A DNA stretch of 64,000 nt from Eutreptiella sp. 'Long Island Sound 2002'. Its lineage: Eukaryota > Euglenozoa > Euglenophyceae > Eutreptiales > Eutreptiaceae. A model generated the notes under the pieces. It did no database searches and was not told where the DNA came from. It saw nothing but the letters and a program-made list of their open reading frames with translations. The position numbers and the translations under genes were made by a program. The stretch lies in assembly GCA_964036045.1 (NCBI GenBank), contig OZ038382.1, forward strand, positions 76,297,918 through 76,361,917, written 5' to 3'. Shown here piece by piece: positions 20,130-30,560 of the stretch; position 1 is the first letter of the stretch; each line of letters opens with the position of its first letter.

Positions 20130-21091
20130 CGCCCTAACGATGACGCACAGCGGCTTCGGACGAAGCGCATGCTCGGTGTGCGGCCAGAGGACGACGCCTA
20201 GCCTTGAAGCCTGGTGGTCAATGCTGTACGACTTGGCACGTATGTTGTTGGCCCGCAGCGGGGACATCCATCCCCGCCCAGGGCCGCGAATAGTCGAATC
20301 TGCCAATGTGACATCAGTGAGACGGCATTGGAGGCAGGTGCTGACATCCAAGGCCGACATGCTCTGCCTGCAGGAAACGCGGCTCACAGCGGCATACCAG
20401 AGGGCCATGACAGCGCTGGCCAAGAAAAGAGATGGCACGCACTGTGGGGTGCGCCGCTGCCCCCCAAAGGGGATGGTATGTGGGACACAGGTCCTGGGGG
20501 CGTCGGCATACTGTACAGACCAGGCATGGTAGTGCAGCAAGCCGCGCGACTGCCGCAAGACGAGGAGATGCTCGCGCTGTGGGAATCGGGGCGATTGCTC
20601 CACGTGCACATGGCACACGGGGAGGGGCGGAGTATCCTCAACGTGCAGGTGGTGTATGGCATAGTCGGACAGAGGCGTAACAATGTGCAGCTATGGAAAG
20701 CGGTGATTCTCCACACCGCACGATTGCGCAACCCCCCCAGGTCATTTGCGCGGACTCCAATTTCCGGCTGTGAGACGATGGGGACATGCCCAGGGAAGTA
20801 TTCACGGTGTTACGCAAAGGACTGTTGGTGGATATCATGCGCCTGGGCGGAGGCACGTGGGCAGCAACCCAGCCGACATATCAAGCGGGCACGGGGGCAC
20901 GGACAAGAATAGACGGCATATTCACGGACCCCAGGGTGGCACCAATGGTGCAGGAGGAGCGAGTGGTACCCAAGCGTTGGCCGCCAGGACATGACCTACT
21001 CAGTGTCACCATTGCTCTGTATATGGCGTGCCAGCAGGTTACCAAAACCTGCAAGATAGAGGACCCCCCAGACCGCAGCCTCCCGCCATAG
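20130..21091 (+). pseudogene. LINE A apurinic-type (EEP) endonuclease domain
   Basis: The N-terminal part (frame of 19900-20532) has Arg-Ser-Gly-Asp-Ile-His-Pro-Arg-Pro-Gly-Pro, typical just before LINE endonucleases, then Met-Leu-Cys-Leu-Gln-Glu-Thr-Arg with the catalytic Glu. The middle part continues in a second frame (Gly-Ile-Leu-Tyr-Arg-Pro-Gly, ~20500-20740). The end is in a third frame: a GDFN-equivalent now reading Ala-Asp-Ser-Asn-Phe, then Arg-Ile-Asp-Gly-Ile-Phe and a Gly-His-Asp-Leu-Leu-Ser-Val SDH-equivalent (20786-21091). Two frameshifts and altered motifs make it inactive. Confidence 0.65.
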
Positions 21092-22744
21092 GAGCAACAC
21101 GACCTAGCGAGCATGTTCTGCAGCAGTTTGCACAGGCCATGGGGCGCCGCCCTACGCGCGGAGGACACTAATGCCATGTGGAGGACCTGGACCTGGGCGG
21201 CAGAAGAGTTTCGGTCTGATCTGCATGACGATGGCAGCGCGGAGGCAACAATGCGAACCCACTGGCTGGGACCCCTGGTACTGCTCACGTCCGACCTCGA
21301 AGTGGACAGGTGGGGGCGCGGTACCACGCGGACGTTGACTGTCACTAAATTGTGCCCCAACAAGAAGCTGCCCAGTGGAGCCCCGAAGACCGGAGCCATT
21401 CAGCTGATGGACGCTGTTTGAGGGTCCCTAAAGCTGGTGCAGCGATACGTACAGCGGCAGGAGTCACTGGAGATAGAGCTTGGGCAGTGGCCAAGGAAAG
21501 TGGAACGGTGTTGGCAGTCCGCGCGCAAAGGGCTGATTACGCTACAACGGGAGCAAAGCCTGCCGGAGGGGGTGGCCGTGCCGCCCACGGATGCGCTGTA
21601 CACGGGTGCTGACTTGAAACAACTTACAGAAGCACTGGAAGCAGCTGCCCAGACCCGACCACGAGCGGAATAGCGGGCGAGGGTACAGGCGTGGCAGCAG
21701 TGGATCAATGAAGCTTGGGACGCAACACCAGGGATGGTGTACCGCTGGACTCCAGGATTCGGGGACTCGACGCTACAGATGGTGAAGAAACCGACCGGCG
21801 AATACACAACAAACATCCCAGAGATGGATGCAGCAATACGAGCAGCGTGGAAACCCATCAACAGGCGGTATGAATCAATGCTGGAGCCCTCGGTGGACAA
21901 GTTCATGGATGAGGACCAGCATCACGTGAAACACAGCCCACTAAAGGCCCGTGTACTCACGGGGGATGTGCTGCTGCAACGTGCGACGAAAATGGGCGTG
22001 AAAACAGCCAATGGACTCGACGTGTGGTCCATAAAGCTGTTGAAGCCACTCCTGGCACCTCTGTGGGATGCAGGCGGAATTGCCGAGGGTGGTGGAACGC
22101 ACGGGACAATGGCCCGAGTGGGTGGCGGAGGGCTTCACATCATCGGTGCCCAAAGGGGAAGGAGAAGGCGACCCCATGAAGCTGAGACCACTGACGGTGT
22201 TGTCGCAGATATACAGGATCTGGGCAGGGCTACGGATTGAAGATGCCCTGCAGTGGCAAGAGCAGTGGATTCACCGGGAGTCATGCGGCTTCAGGCCGCA
22301 CAAGGGAGCCATGGTCGCGGCCACGGTGCTGACGCTGTTGGTAGAGCTGGCACAAGTGCTAGACGGCCCGCTGATGGCGGCAGGCACAAATTATACCAAG
22401 TGCTTCGACTTAATACCGCAGGCCATATCGATGGCTCTGCTGGGTCTCAGGGAATGGATGAGGGAGTGCTGTGTGCCTTCCGTGGTATGTACGGCCAACT
22501 CAAACACATGTTCAAACTTAAAGGATGCTTGGGCGCCTGGTGGGCAGCCACCAATGGTGTGCTGCAAGGCTGCCCACTGAGCGTGATCGTCATCAATGCC
22601 CTAACGACCACCTGGAAGCGTATAATAGATGACGTGAAGCGGCCGGTGACAGTCACCATGAAGGAACTGCCGCCAGCCCCGCCAGTGGAGGAGCTCCCCT
22701 CGTGCTACTGGATCAGCTACGGAGCTGGCCTGGACCAAATCTAG
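21092..22744 (+). pseudogene. LINE A reverse transcriptase, fingers and palm part
   Basis: Linker sequence with a TGA (21419) and a TAG (21671) is followed by RT. Motifs in order: Asn-Gly-Leu-Asp-Val-Trp-Ser near 22010; Pro-Lys-Gly-Glu-Gly ... Leu-Arg-Pro-Leu-Thr-Val-Leu-Ser near 22150-22210; Gly-Phe-Arg-Pro-His-Lys near 22290; motif A Tyr-Thr-Lys-Cys-Phe-Asp-Leu-Ile near 22393; motif B Asn-Gly-Val-Leu-Gln-Gly-Cys-Pro-Leu near 22553. One frameshift is needed near 22070 and others near 22450. Catalytic Asp of motif A is kept. Confidence 0.75.
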
Positions 22745-23612
22745 GTTTAGAGATGCGTGCAACCCTGCTGCTGCTGGGAACAAGGATGGATTGTGGACGT
22801 GAGCAACGACCCCCACCAGACCCGGATCATGGGGGGGCGATGCACCCCCTTTGCAGCCCAACAGGCTGCCAAGAGGGGGGTCTGACACCAGTAGAAAAGG
22901 TGTGGGGCCGACTCGCGTTGCAGGAAATGCCCGCCCCGGCCAGCACCGAACACTCCAGGATGTCGCTGCTGGAGGCCCCCTCCTGTGGGGGGCGGGGGGT
23001 TCAAAGGTGGAAGAGGACAAACCGCACTCACCGATCTAGCCGCGGAGCGTGTTTGGAGCGGACGGCGAGTATGCCGCCAGTGATGGCGCCAGCTCCGCAG
23101 ACAACGGACAAGACAGCAAAGATGCCGCCCCGGGCGTGGAAATTGACATCTCAGACGAGGACTGTGCAGACGACACGTACATGCTGACCATCCATCTCCT
23201 CTCGCTCCTTGCCATGCTGGTGGCGACCAGCAAGTGGCTGAAGCTCACGGGTGAAGAGGTCAACGGCAAAAAGTCGCTAGCCTTCTCGGCGACAAACAAG
23301 GTGCGACGGAAACTAGAACCCCCGGAGGCGACCCTGGACAGAGTGCAGATGCCATTCCAGCAGGACTTTCGGCAGCTGGGAGTCGGAGTTCGCACGCTGC
23401 CACAGAGGGGCACCGGCCCACTGCTCGAGCGCCGCGTTGGGGAGGCCAAAAAGGCGTTGAAGAAAACCCGTACCATTCCAGGGGGTTCCGACCGTAAAGC
23501 CACAGTGTCAGCAGTTATGATAATAGCGGCGGCACTTTTTGGGGTGGAGCTGGTGGACATATCCAACAGGGACGCGAGCAGTTTGGAGTTGGCCATCATG
23601 GGAGCCATCTAG
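22745..23612 (+). pseudogene. LINE A reverse transcriptase, motif C and thumb
   Basis: From 23049 the frame gives an acidic stretch, then Cys-Ala-Asp-Asp-Thr-Tyr-Met-Leu, the YADD box with Tyr changed to Cys. Next come Leu-Lys-Leu-Thr-Gly-Glu-Glu-Val-Asn-Gly-Lys-Lys-Ser and the thumb signature Leu-Gly-Val-Gly-Val-Arg-Thr with a conserved Gly-Pro-Leu-Leu-Glu-Arg-Arg. About 550 bp separate motif B from motif C, more than usual, so 22745-23050 may be an expanded or inserted segment. The thumb layout resembles dinoflagellate LINEs as I remember them. Confidence 0.65.
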
Positions 23613-24060
23613 TGGCCGGGCAGCCCTGCACGGCGAAAGAGATTGTATTCACGCAGGGTCGCACCGTCGGTGGTGGTACCCTAAATGAGGATGTCCTCGC
23701 TGGCCCTTTTGGCGCGTAGTCCGGGAACGGCGCAAACAGTGGCTCAGGCCATATGGGAGGGCACGCAGTCCCAGAAGCCAACAGGCCCGCTCGGGCGAGC
23801 ACTGCACGAATTCAGACGATTCGGATGGCACAGTATGCGAGGGTGGCGGCAGTGGTCGCTGCCGCACAGCGGAGCGGTGGTGCATCGGCTGCACGCGCCC
23901 AAAGAATATGTGGAGCACCTCTTTCGCGAGGCCCTCCGGGAGAGCCAACTGACGGCGTTGGAGAAGCGGCGGCCGCGCACCTTCGGAGGCATGGGGGGCG
24001 GCCGCGCACCTTCGGAGGCATGGGGGGCTGCCTGGATCGGACGCTGACATTGGGGGAACG
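23613..24060 (+). pseudogene. LINE A post-RT connection region
   Basis: Reads Lys-Glu-Ile-Val-Phe-Thr-Gln-Gly-Arg-Thr after a TAG, then in shifting frames Phe-Gly-Trp-His-Ser-Met-Arg-Gly-Trp. There is a short direct repeat around CGGCCGCGCACCTTCGGAGG at 23971-24020. It stops where the GC-rich border of the DNA-transposon fragment begins. Confidence 0.45.
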
Positions 24061-24860
24061 TTAGCGCGCCGGGCGCGCGCGCCGGGCATCTTTTGTGACC
24101 CGTGCCCTACCGGTGGACTGTTGCGGTTGATATGTTGGGCAACATTATATGGATTTGCCCCTTGGCCCCCGGGACATCAGCAGATGTTTTGATTTGGGAT
24201 GGGTATGGACCTTCTCGTACCCGAGGTGATTTCTTTGATTTCGAAGTTGGGGGCCATGATGGTGCTTAGAAGGGCCGGATTCATGTCATTGTGCCATTCA
24301 TTGGAAGAAAGAATGGCACTTTGACAGCCCACCAACAATGTTACAATGACGTGCACGGGTGGTATAGGGCACACATTGAGCAACTGTTTGCTCGGTTGCC
24401 GCACGCAGGATGAGGCAGAGGATGAGGCAGAAGTGTGTGTGTTGTGTTGCCGGAACGCTCCACCGTCGCAGTTTGTGATGAGTTTAAGGAGCACTATTGT
24501 ACTGAATGTACACTTGTGGGACCAATGTTATGATGCAGCTCTACTGTTCGCGATACCTCAATAACGCCTATCGCTTCTGCTGGAGATCGATGTTGTTGTG
24601 CTATCCTAACCCCCCATTCTCCCAATTTGCTAAGGTGTTGACCAAGATTGCCCTTAAAGGAGCGAGAGTGGTACTGTGTACCCCAGTTTGCAACTTTCTT
24701 GAGCTGGGGCAGTTTGGGTCACCTAATTCTAAGGGCGTTTCCAAGGGATGTGCTTGGGGGCTCTTCGGGGGGAACATAGTGTAAAAGTAGCGCGCCGGGC
24801 ACGCGCAGGGCGCGCGCCGGGCACGCGCAGGGCGCGCGCCGGGCAAACATTCCTCCACTA
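24060..24860 (+). mobile_element. DNA-transposon fragment inserted in LINE A
   Basis: Bounded by GCGCGCCGGGC repeats: about two copies on the left (24063-24090) and four or five on the right (24786-24846). The LINE reading resumes immediately after the right border. The interior is AT-richer than the host element and contains a DDE-transposase remnant on the plus strand. Confidence 0.6.
24125..24412 (+). pseudogene. Harbinger-like DDE transposase C-terminal fragment
   Basis: In one frame: Ala-Asp-Val-Leu-Ile-Trp-Asp-Gly-Tyr, then Asp-Gly-Ala-stop-Lys-Gly-Arg-Ile-His-Val-Ile-Val-Pro-Phe, then Leu-Thr-Ala-His-Gln-Gln-Cys-Tyr-Asn-Asp and Tyr-Arg-Ala-His-Ile-Glu-Gln-Leu-Phe. The last parts match the Asn-x(n)-Arg-x-x-x-Glu-x-x-Phe end of DDE_Tnp_4/Harbinger-type transposases, whose third acidic residue is this Glu. 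The in-frame TAG at about 24268 and the loss of the N-terminal half make it dead. Confidence 0.55.
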
Positions 24861-24879
24861 AGCAACATCGCCACCTGCA

Positions 24880-25490
24880 ACACGGAATTGGACAAGTCCC
24901 GGCTCAAAGGAGTGATGGTAGGGGCCATCTGGACAGCCGACAGGGCCCATAGACGAGGGCCGTGCCCGGACGGCGACTGCCCATACTGCCCTCAAGCAGT
25001 GCGGGAAGATGAGAGCCATCTGTTGTGGAGGTGCACCGCATGGAAGACAGTTCGGGACCCCCTCCTGCTAGAAATCATGCTCGTGGCGTGGGCCCTCAAA
25101 CTAGGGCCACTTTCTGAATGGCCACCGTGTCTGCGCTTGTGTGGGCTGATGCCGGAGTCTGTAGTCACCCGCAGTGGGCTGGCGCAGGGCCTAGGATGGA
25201 AGAAGAGATGCACGGAGCTGAATAGAATATCGCGACACCAAATACCAGACTCGGAGGACGATGACTTGGAGTCGGGGCGACAGAGGGATGAGCTCGCCCT
25301 GGCAGGACATCAATGGGCGGAGGAAGGCAGCAACCGGCTGGAGCAGTTCGTTCACAAACTGCACGGCATGTTCCGAACGGTGCTGCGGGCCCCGAATGCA
25401 GCGGGTGGGGGAACAAAGCCTCTTGTTTCCGATTCAGCCGCGCAAGGTGCCGCGGGAGGACTATCCTTGGCACCAGGTGCAGCCTGCTAG
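24880..25490 (+). pseudogene. LINE A C-terminal zinc motif
   Basis: Reads Asp-Lys-Ser-Arg-Leu-Lys-Gly then Gly-Asp-Cys-Pro-Tyr-Cys-Pro, Glu-Asp-Glu-Ser-His-Leu-Leu-Trp-Arg-Cys-Thr-Ala-Trp, the CCHC-type motif found after RT in many LINEs, here at about 24977-25050. An acidic linker (Asp-Ser-Glu-Asp-Asp-Asp) and a helical stretch follow. The frame shifts near 25400-25440 into the final domain. Confidence 0.7.
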
Positions 25491-26373
25491 ACCCACAGCT
25501 CAGCGAACCACCCTGCTGGCCATGGGGGCGTTACCCAGAGATGGGAAATGGGGTAATGACTTCCTGCCGGCGATGATCACACGGCTACAAGAACTGGAAT
25601 GGCTCGCCACGGATGACACCTTGCCACAGGGACACGGGCATGTCTCTATCATGGAACTTGCCCCGTACTGCGAGACGCACGCGGGCAGGCCCTTGCCACC
25701 CACCCCGCAGTCCAGATTTGCGGGCACGGAACTGTCATTGCAAGAGAAGGGCAGGGTGGTGCGCTTGGCAGTAACCCTGATGGGCAAGGCGGCAGGGAGG
25801 GAGTCCATCCTGCCTGCCCGAATTATCAACCACTGCCGCTCTTTGGTGCCGCTGGGGGCAAGCCCAGTGGTAGGAGTGAAGGGGCGCCCTCTTTTCACCA
25901 GACCCATAGCAGTATGGCACCATCTGAAGCGCCTGCAGTGGTACAATGCCGAACGGTGGGCGCACCAGCAGCAATCACGAGTGGCAAAGCAGCGCCAGAA
26001 ACGGAGACGCGCCCGGGGACAATCGGCCGACATGCAAAAAGATAACACGCGGCCGCGGGAACAATGCCCAGGCAAAGGAGGGGCGAAGACAGCAGCTAGG
26101 GCGTACACTAGCGATCTTTATGCAGGACCAATTTTACCGGAAGGGGTGCGCAGAGGCGTACAATACGGAGTGGAGGAGCCAAGCGGAGACGCAGCGACAC
26201 CTGCGCCAGGGGGAGGGGCCGTGGTTTTCACACCACCACAGCGGTGCGCCGTGGCTAGGTGCCCGCAAACTGGACTGCCACTCCCGCGGCTGTGGCTCTG
26301 CGCTGCGCACAATCACCGACAATGCTCAACCTGCGCGGCAATGGGCAGAGGGGTGCGGCAATGCTGCGCATAG
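25430..26373 (+). pseudogene. LINE A C-terminal domain
   Basis: Contains Trp-Gly-Asn-Asp-Phe-Leu-Pro-Ala, Ile-Met-Glu-Leu-Ala near 25650, Arg-Pro-Leu-Pro-Pro near 25687, Leu-Ser-Leu-Gln-Glu-Lys, Cys-Arg-Ser-Leu-Val-Pro-Leu-Gly-Ala and Arg-Pro-Leu-Phe-Thr-Arg-Pro near 25890, then a basic tail. This W...ELA...G..LP...CR...LGA...RP order is a layout I recall from the ends of dinoflagellate LINE proteins and is the main hint to host identity. Function unknown. The part after about 26080 is less convincing. Confidence 0.55.
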
Positions 26374-26559
26374 GAGACATACAGGACACGCCCCCCCCTA
26401 CCGATACCGCCTAGGGCGCCGGGCAGAGCAAGGGCGGCGGGGCTGCGCACCCCAAGAGGGGGGGGGGGGGTTAGCTAAGCGGCCCAAGGGTCACCGGTAG
26501 GTGCCGGTAAGCCGAGGCCAGGCCTTCAAGAGAGGACAGGGGCACCCTGACCCCCCCCC

Positions 26560-26900
26560 CCCCGCGCGAAGCTGAGTTGGCAATGAAGGTCGTGAGGCAG
26601 GCGCGGCTGGAGCTAAGTGGCGGGTCCACACCTCATCTATTGAGGCCCCCGCGAGGCGGGCCCGAGTGGAGCTTCATGATGTGACCTGGCATGGGCGCGC
26701 AGGGACGGACGTTACATAACCCCATCCCACCAGAGGTTCTGGCCTCGGCGAGGCCCCCAGTTGCGACCCCGGTGGGCACGTGACAGGGTGACGTATGCAA
26801 TGTACGTTGAACTGATTTTGGTGGCGCCTCAGGTGACCACGGGGGCCCTGGACCCATGCGGGTCTCCCTCTTTAACATTGCCCCCCTCCCCCCCCACACG
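26560..26900 (+). mobile_element. LINE A 3' region and tail
   Basis: GC-rich with poly-C runs (26544-26562, 26879-26895), ending in CTCTTTAACATTGCCC and CCCCCACACGC. Homologous to 17560-17895, which identifies it as the shared 3' end of the family. Confidence 0.6.
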
Positions 26901-26902
26901 CA

Positions 26903-27080
26903 AGGTCGCAATGAGGGGAGCAACAGCGGCAGAACAATGCGGGCAAAGCAAAAAACAAAACTTCTCAACAGCTGGAGGTCTGTAGGACGCGATAGTAAGC
27001 ACAGCTCAAGTAGCTTGGGTGAAAGTATACGGGCAAATCTCCGAACTACAGGTCACTAGAACGTCTGCGTCATACAGTCG
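26903..27080 (+). repeat. ~175-bp dispersed repeat, copy 1
   Basis: Begins GGTCGCAATGAGGG right after a CA-rich tail and includes CTCAACAGCTGGAGGTCTGT and AAGTATACGGGCAAATCTCC. A copy with roughly 85-90% identity in the same orientation lies at 43309-43490, also directly after a CA tract. Confidence 0.75.
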
Positions 27081-27985
27081 TCGTGAGTCCACAACCCCAC
27101 CTTTTGTTTTGCTTACCTCAAGCGCTCATACGGCAAGTGCCTTTAATCAGGACTAGGAATTAGCTCAGGCCTAGGGTCATAGCGCCCAACTCGCGCATGC
27201 CGAACCAAAGCCAAACATAAACAAACAACATGTAATACTGCCAGCCGCAGGGATGGACCACGCCGTAGGAGGCAGCTCCCGCCATGTACCACAACCGACC
27301 CATGGTTGTAGGCAAGAGGTAAACCTGGCGGACCATGAATGGTGGAACTGTTTCCATAGCCTGTGTCCCAGCCGTGGGCTTAACTTTTCCCCACAGACAT
27401 TGTGTGTACAGACATTGAGTGGCCAAATGTGCTGTGGGCGCTAGAGCCACTCCACGGCGCTATAGCCCATATCCCAGTCCCGGTTTCAGCTCTTACATAG
27501 CAGCTCTTACATCGTAGACATTGTGTGGCCCGACATGCCATGACCAAGAACAAGGTGGGTGCCGGAGCAACTCCACGGCGCAAGGACGTAGCCCAGTCGC
27601 GCGCCTCAGGGACACGCTGCATGGTGGCTGGTCTCGGACTACTCTGTGTACACTGTACTGCGGCGTAGGACACAATGGGTGCGTGTGGCGCTCCCATGGC
27701 GCCGTGATGGCCTGCAATTAAGGATGCATACACACACACAGACGCACACACATTCACATAGCCCCCCCCCCCCCCCCAGTGCGTCATTTCTGGTTCCTCA
27801 CCTTCAAGTAGTCTGGCATCAACTCGCACCAGCTGAAAAAGCAGGCAAGGTGAAGTCCGTTAACCCACCGCAGGAGGGTTGGCCGCCACCAATTAGGTTA
27901 GTGGGGTATCTTTTGTGCACTAGACTGATTAGTACTGAGGCCACGTTACACAAGATGTCCTTGCTGCTAGTAGCATACCACAAGC
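27081..27985. other. No recognisable gene; weak internal repeat
   Basis: Contains two related stretches around GACATTGTGT...GAGC.ACTCCACGGCGC (27398-27470 and 27515-27600) and a CA/poly-C tract at 27727-27778. No domain is seen in the short ORFs on either strand. Confidence 0.4.
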
Positions 27986-27989
27986 ACTT

Positions 27990-28271
27990 CTATAGCAGCG
28001 AAGGAAAAAAGGAGTGCCATACCAACTTGGCATCGGGACTAGCCACATCCACCCATCTATGGAATTCATCGGGGACCTCCCCAAGGTGTAGTGTAGTCCC
28101 CTTTTGTGTCACGCGCAGGCGGTCATTGATGCAGTCTACCTGGCCCTCTCCCCACATGGTGACTTTTGAGTGCATTGCCCATTGCAGTTCAATCCCATAC
28201 ACAGCAGCGAGGAAGGATCGTATGGTGATGCGTGCATCATGCTCAAGTATGGGGGGAATGGCCGTAAACAT
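27990..28271 (-). pseudogene. Unknown protein fragment cut by foldback repeat
   Basis: A 93-residue open stretch with even amino-acid use: Ile-Arg-Ser-Phe-Leu-Ala-Ala-Val-Tyr-Gly-Ile-Glu-Leu, Met-Trp-Gly-Glu-Gly-Gln-Val-Asp, Val-Pro-Asp-Glu-Phe-His-Arg. Its 5' end coincides with the start of the foldback repeat at ~28272, suggesting truncation. I do not recognise the family. Confidence 0.3.
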
Positions 28272-30050
28272 GATTACCGAGCGGGGTTTCCCCTGTCGAG
28301 GTTTTACACCACCGTTTAGGGTCCAAGGCTAGGCAACACATTTTAGCAACACGTTTTAGCAGCACCAGCAGCAAGCAGCAACAGGCGGTTCAAAAGTCTT
28401 TGCGACCACATCGCGGCTCAAAACCGGCATCGAGGTAGCTCAAAACGACCGGGGAGCAAAGGCGCTTCACCACAAACAAGTTTCGTGCCGTTTTGAGCCG
28501 TCTAGCCCGTTCTACGGCCGATTGAGTGTCCAAAAATGGCCGTTTTGGGGCTGTTTTCAGGATGATTGTCCTAAAATTTCAGGACGATCGCTGGTGTGCC
28601 AAGTAGGTCTTTCCACTCAGGGCCATTGTTGTTTCATAGCGATTGGGCTATCAAAGGAATGCAAATGGGTGTTCAATAAGGCATGTACCATGCCGTGGTG
28701 CCACGCGGCGGTCCATTTTCAGGTGAAAATGAGCCGTTTTTGAGCCGTGTTTCAGGACGATCGTCCTAACCGTGGAGGCACATCTCCAAAGCAAGCAGTG
28801 TTTCCTCCACGGTGATTTCCAATGCGTTAAGCAAGACCAAGACCCAGCTCGGTCCTAGTTCGAGGCTTGATTACCGAGCTGGGTTTACGCTGTCAAGGTT
28901 TTACACCACTTTTTAAGGTCCAAGGATGAGCAACACATTTTTACCGAGCTGGGTTTACGCTGTCGAGGTTTTACACCACCTTTTAGGGTCCAAGGATAAG
29001 CAACACATTTTAGCAGCAGCAAGCAAGCGAGCAGCAGCAGGCGGTCCAAAATTCCTTGCGACGGCACCTTGGCTCAAAACCGGCCTCCAAGTAGCTCAAA
29101 ACGACCGGGGAGCCAAGGCACATCACCACAAACAAGTTTTGTTGCATTTCGAGCCGTCTAGCCCAATCTACGGCCGATTGAGTGTCCAAAAATGGCCGTT
29201 TTTGGGCTGTTTTCAGGACGATCGTCCCGAAAGTTCAGGTTGATCGCCGCTGTGTCAAGTGGGCGTTTGCAATGAGGGCCGTTTTTCTTCCATGGCAATT
29301 TGGCTATCAAATGATGGCAAATTGGTGTTCAATAAGGCATGTACCATGCCGTGGTGCCACATGGTGGTCCATTTTGAGGTGAAAACGAGCCGTTTTTGAG
29401 CCGTGTTTGAGGACAAACGTCCTCACTGTGGAGGCACATCTCTAAAACAAGCAGTGTGCCTTCAACGGTGATTTCCAAGCGTTACGCAAGACTAGGACCC
29501 AGCGGGGTCCTAGTTCAGCTCTTGATTCCAAGCAGCAGCAAGCAGCAGCACGTGGTCCAAAAGTCCTTGCGACCACACAATGGATCAAAACCGGCATCCA
29601 AGTAGCTCGAAAGGACCTGGGAGCAAGCGCACATCACCACAAACAAGTTTCGTGCCGTTTCCACCCGTCTAGCCGGTTCTACAACTGATTTAGTGTCCAA
29701 AAATGGCCGTTTTGGGGCTATTGTCAAGACGATCGTCCTGAAAGTTCAGGACGATCGCCGGTGTGCCAAGTAGGTGTTTCCAATGAGGGCCGTTTTCTAC
29801 ATGGCGATTAGGCTATCAAATGATTGCAAATCAGTGTTCAATAAGGCATGTACCATGCCGTGGTGCCACATGGTGGTCCATTTTGAGGTGAAAACGAGCC
29901 GTTTTTGAGCCGTGTTTCAGGACGATCATCCTGACTGTGGAGGCACATCTACAAAGCAAGCGGTCTTTCTTCCACAGTGATTTCCAATGCGTTAATCAAG
30001 ACTCGAACTAGGACCGAGCTGGGTCCTAGTCTTGCGTAACGCATGGGAGT
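28272..30050 (+). repeat. Three foldback-repeat copies, same orientation
   Basis: Copies at about 28272-28880, 28870-29525 and 29520-30050. Each runs from a TTTTACACCACC / AGGGTCCAAGG start (lost in the third) through a CAGCAGCAAGCAG tract, a CTCAAAACCGGCAT block, repeated CAGGACGATCGTCCTG-type palindromes, a GCATGTACCATGCCGTGGTG block, and an end with CTAGGACC...GGTCCTAG capable of forming a hairpin. No coding potential is seen. Related copies lie at 41718-43190. Confidence 0.8.
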
Positions 30051-30560
30051 TTGTGCCTTGAAGACGTTTGTGCCCTACTTACTTTGGAATAAAAGAAACA
30101 ATCGGACCAAATGTCCCGGAAAATTAAAAAATGATTGCAATGTCGGGATACAGCCCATAAGGTCATAATGACCTAACTCTACTCCCGCGACTAGAGTAAA
30201 TCCCCCGGTCTTAGGTGCTATGCTGCTCTGATGGGTTGTTTGTATATCGGAGGGGGCGCTTCCCATCGGCCAAGAGCATAGCACCCGTTGCCCCCCAGCC
30301 TCCGTGCCGTTGGCATAAAACCACAAGTCTTGGTGAACCCAGATATGTTGAGACATCCGCATGTTCATGAGGTTCTTCCAAAATGTGCCCCATGAAGTAT
30401 GATGGCTGCGCCAAACCACGTACAACATGGATGGTAGCACTTCCAAACCTCTCGACCCACTTGTGAGTTTGTGAAATTGCATGTTATATTTAGTTGCAAG
30501 GGAAAGCCCGCTTGCCCATCCGAACATGCCCCAACAAAGTTCACCTTGTACAAACACCCA
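30051..30560. other. Unique spacer
   Basis: Non-repetitive DNA between the foldback copies and the 110-bp tandem array. An open minus-strand stretch at 30211-30557 has no recognisable domain. Confidence 0.4.

Larger units (their letters stand above)
17900..26560 (+). mobile_element. LINE A: long degenerate non-LTR retrotransposon
   Basis: Order on the plus strand: ORF1 remnants (18.06-20.1 kb), endonuclease (20.13-21.1), RT (21.7-23.6), further C-terminal sequence, zinc motif (24.95-25.05) and a dinoflagellate-type C-terminal domain (25.5-26.0), then a GC-rich 3' region ending in poly-C/CA. It carries many frameshifts and all three stop codon types, so it is an old, inactive copy. A DNA-transposon fragment interrupts it at 24.06-24.86 kb. 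Confidence 0.8.
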
